A stretch of DNA of 64,000 bases from an uncultured Porphyromonadaceae bacterium. GTDB taxonomy: Bacteria; Bacteroidota; Bacteroidia; Bacteroidales; Muribaculaceae. A program made the position numbers and the translations under genes. Under the pieces are notes generated by a model that saw only the letters and a program-made list of their open reading frames with translations, did not search any database and was not told the DNA's origin. Below, one piece after another: positions 61,223 to 64,000 of the stretch (position 1 is the first letter of the stretch; every line of letters starts with the position of its first letter). Location: NCBI GenBank assembly GCA_947177035.1, contig CAMWSS010000003.1, positions 1 through 64,000 on the forward strand. The letters are read 5' to 3'.

Positions 61223-61238
61223 CAAAGCTACTGACGCG

Positions 61239-61273
61239 AACACAAAGGCTCCCGACGTGGAGCCTTTGTGTTT
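61239..61273 (+). terminator. Intrinsic terminator after duplicated lipoprotein pair
   Basis: ACACAAAGGCTCC cgacgt GGAGCCTTTGTGT TT. Confidence 0.85.
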
Positions 61274-61367
61274 AGCTGTATTGGTCAAAAACTCCAAAAT
61301 GAATGCAAAAATGGGAATTATATCCTTTTTTAACATTTGGCCATAAGCCCATCGCACGGATTTTAAG

Positions 61368-61375
61368 TAACTTTG
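61368..61375 (+). promoter_or_regulatory. Bacteroidetes -7 promoter element (TAACTTTG) for RND operon
   Basis: TAnnTTTG motif about 75 nt upstream of adaptor gene. Confidence 0.6.
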
Positions 61376-61448
61376 CACCCGATATATACCGACGATTTAA
61401 TAAATTTTTCCTCATTCAATTTCTTAAGGGATAAGACAGATTTCCATT

Positions 61449-62609
61449 ATGAAGCAAAAATTCAATTTCAAGGGACTGGCCACTGCAGTGGCCGCAGGCG
61501 CCCTTTGCGTGCTTTCGTCATGCGGTTCCAAAGAACAGGCAGGCCAGGGCGCCGGAATGGCCCCCTCGCTGGCCGTACAGACTGTAGCCCCTGGCTCAAT
61601 CCAGCTTGAATCCACTTTCCCCGCAACAATAAAGGGCAAGACTGACATCGACGTTCGCCCCATGGTGAGCGGAAACATAGTCTCTGTCCACGTCGATGAA
61701 GGACAGCGCGTCAACAAAGGCCAGCTGCTCTTCACCATCGACCAGGTGCCCTATCTCGCAGCAGTAGACCAGGCCCGCGCCTCGGTCAACGTGGCCAGCA
61801 CAGCAGTCGAGACTGCTCAGATCTCTTATAATTCAAACAAGGCGCTATTCGACAAAAACATCATCTCGGAACACGCCCTCCAGATCTCGGCCAACCAGCT
61901 CGCACAGGCCAAGGCCCAGCTCGCGCAGGCCAATGCCGGTCTGACCAACGCCGAAAAGAACCTGAGCTACACCCAGGTCGTGGCTCCGTCTGACGGCGTG
62001 GTCGGCTCGATCCCCCTGCGCGTCGGCGCCCTCGCATCGCCGTCCGGACAGGCTCTGACCACCGTCAGCGACAACTCCGAAGTCTATGCCTACTTCTCCA
62101 TCAACGAAAAAGATATCCTCTCAATGACCGACGGAGGCGCCAGCACTCTCGACGCGGCCATCGCGTCAATGCCCGAGGTGTCGCTCAAACTCGCCAACGG
62201 AACCACATTCCCCAACCCCGGCAAAGTTGCCACAGTCAGCGGCGTCATCGACCCGCAGACCGGATCGGCAACCGTGCGCGCGCTCTTCTCAAACGTCAAC
62301 AACATGCTGCGTTCTGGCTCAACCGGCTCAGTGGTGATGCCGGTCGAAACCACCGACGTGATCGTCATCCCGCAGAAGGCCACATATGAAGTGCAGGACA
62401 AAAAATTCGTCTTCACTGTCGACGAAAACAACACCCTCCACTCCACCGCCATCTCAATCCTGCCCCAGCAAGACGGACAGCACTATGTGGTGACCGAAGG
62501 CCTCAAGCCCGGCGACCGCATCGTCATCGAAGGCGTCGGCATGTCGGCCCGCGACGGAATCACCATCAACCCCGTCGATCCTGCCGCCAAAGCCGCCCCG
62601 CAACAGTAA
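61449..62609 (+). CDS. RND efflux periplasmic adaptor subunit
   Basis: Lipobox LCVLSSCGS; DVRPMVSGNIVSVHVDEGQRVNKGQLLFTID; YTQVVAPSDGVVGSIPLRVGAL. Confidence 0.95.
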   Translation: MKQKFNFKGLATAVAAGALCVLSSCGSKEQAGQGAGMAPSLAVQTVAPGSIQLESTFPATIKGKTDIDVRPMVSGNIVSVHVDEGQRVNKGQLLFTIDQVPYLAAVDQARASVNVASTAVETAQISYNSNKALFDKNIISEHALQISANQLAQAKAQLAQANAGLTNAEKNLSYTQVVAPSDGVVGSIPLRVGALASPSGQALTTVSDNSEVYAYFSINEKDILSMTDGGASTLDAAIASMPEVSLKLANGTTFPNPGKVATVSGVIDPQTGSATVRALFSNVNNMLRSGSTGSVVMPVETTDVIVIPQKATYEVQDKKFVFTVDENNTLHSTAISILPQQDGQHYVVTEGLKPGDRIVIEGVGMSARDGITINPVDPAAKAAPQQ

Positions 62610-62655
62610 CAAAAGTCACACTCTCAGTCACAGAACCAGAGATTAGAGAAAAAAC

Positions 62656-64000
62656 ATGAAGTTAAACACATTTATCAACCGCCCGGTACTATCCACGGTT
62701 ATCTCGATATTTATCGTGCTGCTGGGTCTGATCGGACTTGTGTCGCTGCCGATCACCCAGTTTCCTGACATAGCGCCGCCGACAATCTCGGTGTCAACGA
62801 CCTATAACGGCGCAAACGCACAGGCTGTGCTCAACTCGGTTATCGCCCCGCTGGAAGAAGCTATCAACGGCGCCGAGGGCATGACATACATGAAGTCGAC
62901 CGCCACAAACACCGGATCGGCCAACATATCAGTATATTTCGAACAGGGAATGGACCCCGACATGGCGGCTGTCGACGTGCAGAACCGCGTGGCCAAGGCC
63001 CAGAACCTGCTCCCTTCGGAAGTTAACCAGGTCGGCGTCCTCACCCAGAAACGACAGACTTCGATGCTGGTGGGCGTGGCCCTCTATGACAGCACCGGTG
63101 TCTATGACGCGGAATTCCTCGACAACTACATGAAGATCAACGTCATCCCCCGCCTCCAGCGCGTCTCGGGCGTGGGCGACGTGATGAGCTTCGGCGCCGA
63201 CTACTCGATGCGCGTATGGCTCAAGCCCGACGTCATGGCCCAATACGGCCTCGTGCCCTCCGACATAGCCGGCGTCATCGCCGAACAGAACATGGAAGCC
63301 GCCCCCGGCGGATTCGGACAACAGGGCAACCAGAGCTTCGAATACACCATGCGCTACCGCGGACGACTGGTAACCCCCGAAGAATTTGAAAACATCGTGG
63401 TCAGCGCCAACGCCAACGGCGACGTGCTCTACCTCAAAGACGTGGCCGACATCGAGCTGGGACGCGTGATGTATGGATTCGCCAACGCCCTCAACGGCTA
63501 TCCGTCGACATCGGCCATGGTGTTCCAGACCGCCGGATCAAACGCCACCCAGATCATCAACGACTGTCTGAAAGAGGTCGACGCCATGAAAGCCGACCTT
63601 CCCAAGGGACTCGCGTTCGCCATCCCGATGAACAACAACGACTTCCTCTATGCGTCGATCCACCACGTGATCCAGACCCTCATCGAAGCGTTCATCCTGG
63701 TGTTCCTTGTGACCTACCTCTTCCTCCAGGACATCCGCTCGACAATCATCCCCGCCATCGCCATCCCCGTGGCCCTGATCGGCACGTTCTTCCTGATGAA
63801 CATGATCGGATTCTCGCTCAACCTGATCACCCTGTCGGCCCTGGTGCTCGCCATCGCGATCGTGGTCGACGACGCCATCGTGGTGGTCGAGGCGGTCCAC
63901 GCCAAACTCGACGTGGGCTACAAATCCTCGCGCAAGGCAGCCATCGACGCCATGGGCGAAATCGGCGGAGCCATCGTCTCCATCACCCTTGTGATGATGC
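62656..64000 (+). CDS. RND efflux permease subunit (AcrB/HAE1-like), partial at window end
   Basis: MKLNTFINRPVLSTVISIFIVLLGLIGLVSLPITQFPDIAPPTISVSTTYNGANAQ...; open to window edge, hence absent from the ORF track. Confidence 0.95.
   Translation, partial: MKLNTFINRPVLSTVISIFIVLLGLIGLVSLPITQFPDIAPPTISVSTTYNGANAQAVLNSVIAPLEEAINGAEGMTYMKSTATNTGSANISVYFEQGMDPDMAAVDVQNRVAKAQNLLPSEVNQVGVLTQKRQTSMLVGVALYDSTGVYDAEFLDNYMKINVIPRLQRVSGVGDVMSFGADYSMRVWLKPDVMAQYGLVPSDIAGVIAEQNMEAAPGGFGQQGNQSFEYTMRYRGRLVTPEEFENIVVSANANGDVLYLKDVADIELGRVMYGFANALNGYPSTSAMVFQTAGSNATQIINDCLKEVDAMKADLPKGLAFAIPMNNNDFLYASIHHVIQTLIEAFILVFLVTYLFLQDIRSTIIPAIAIPVALIGTFFLMNMIGFSLNLITLSALVLAIAIVVDDAIVVVEAVHAKLDVGYKSSRKAAIDAMGEIGGAIVSITLVMM

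Larger units (their letters stand above)
59985..61233 (+). repeat. 632-bp direct tandem duplication (two copies)
   Basis: Homology begins at ATTGGAAT(T/C)ATGAATAAATACATCG and ends at CAATAGCAAAGCTACTG in both copies. Confidence 0.85.

Overview
The window is a 64 kb chromosomal segment from a Bacteroidales bacterium, probably Muribaculaceae-like. This is inferred from gene content, recurrent TAnnTTTGC promoter elements and T9SS-type C-terminal tails. Most of it is densely packed core genome: ribBA, LptF/G-family permease, asdA, rpmH, mdh, lptD-like, ppdK, ribE, manA, relA/spoT, asd, rpoN, rubrerythrin, rnhB, comF-like, recX, prmC, gldE-like, pyrH, purF-like, rplU/rpmA, ftsX-like, uppP, truB, queA, frr and an RND efflux pair. 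Embedded accessory material includes: (i) a possible conflict/defence patch at 26.1-28.9 kb, with a four-helix-bundle protein behind a 9-bp repeat leader, a Fic protein with a C-terminal class III-like inhibitory motif, and a single-chain ABC-ATPase + TOPRIM/DUF4435-like protein resembling a fused PARIS AriA-AriB; (ii) a sialic-acid cluster with a three-module esterase/mutarotase fusion, translationally coupled to a carbonic anhydrase and followed by a frameshifted signal-peptide + T9SS-tail mini-gene; (iii) an M60-like BACON metallopeptidase lipoprotein; (iv) a tandemly duplicated BACON-like lipoprotein pair with conserved ends and a diverged middle; (v) a Cys-Cys repeat lipoprotein; (vi) a PurF homologue lacking the expected N-terminal Cys. 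No rRNA, tRNA, CRISPR array or transposase was recognised. All calls come from reading motifs; no database search was possible.
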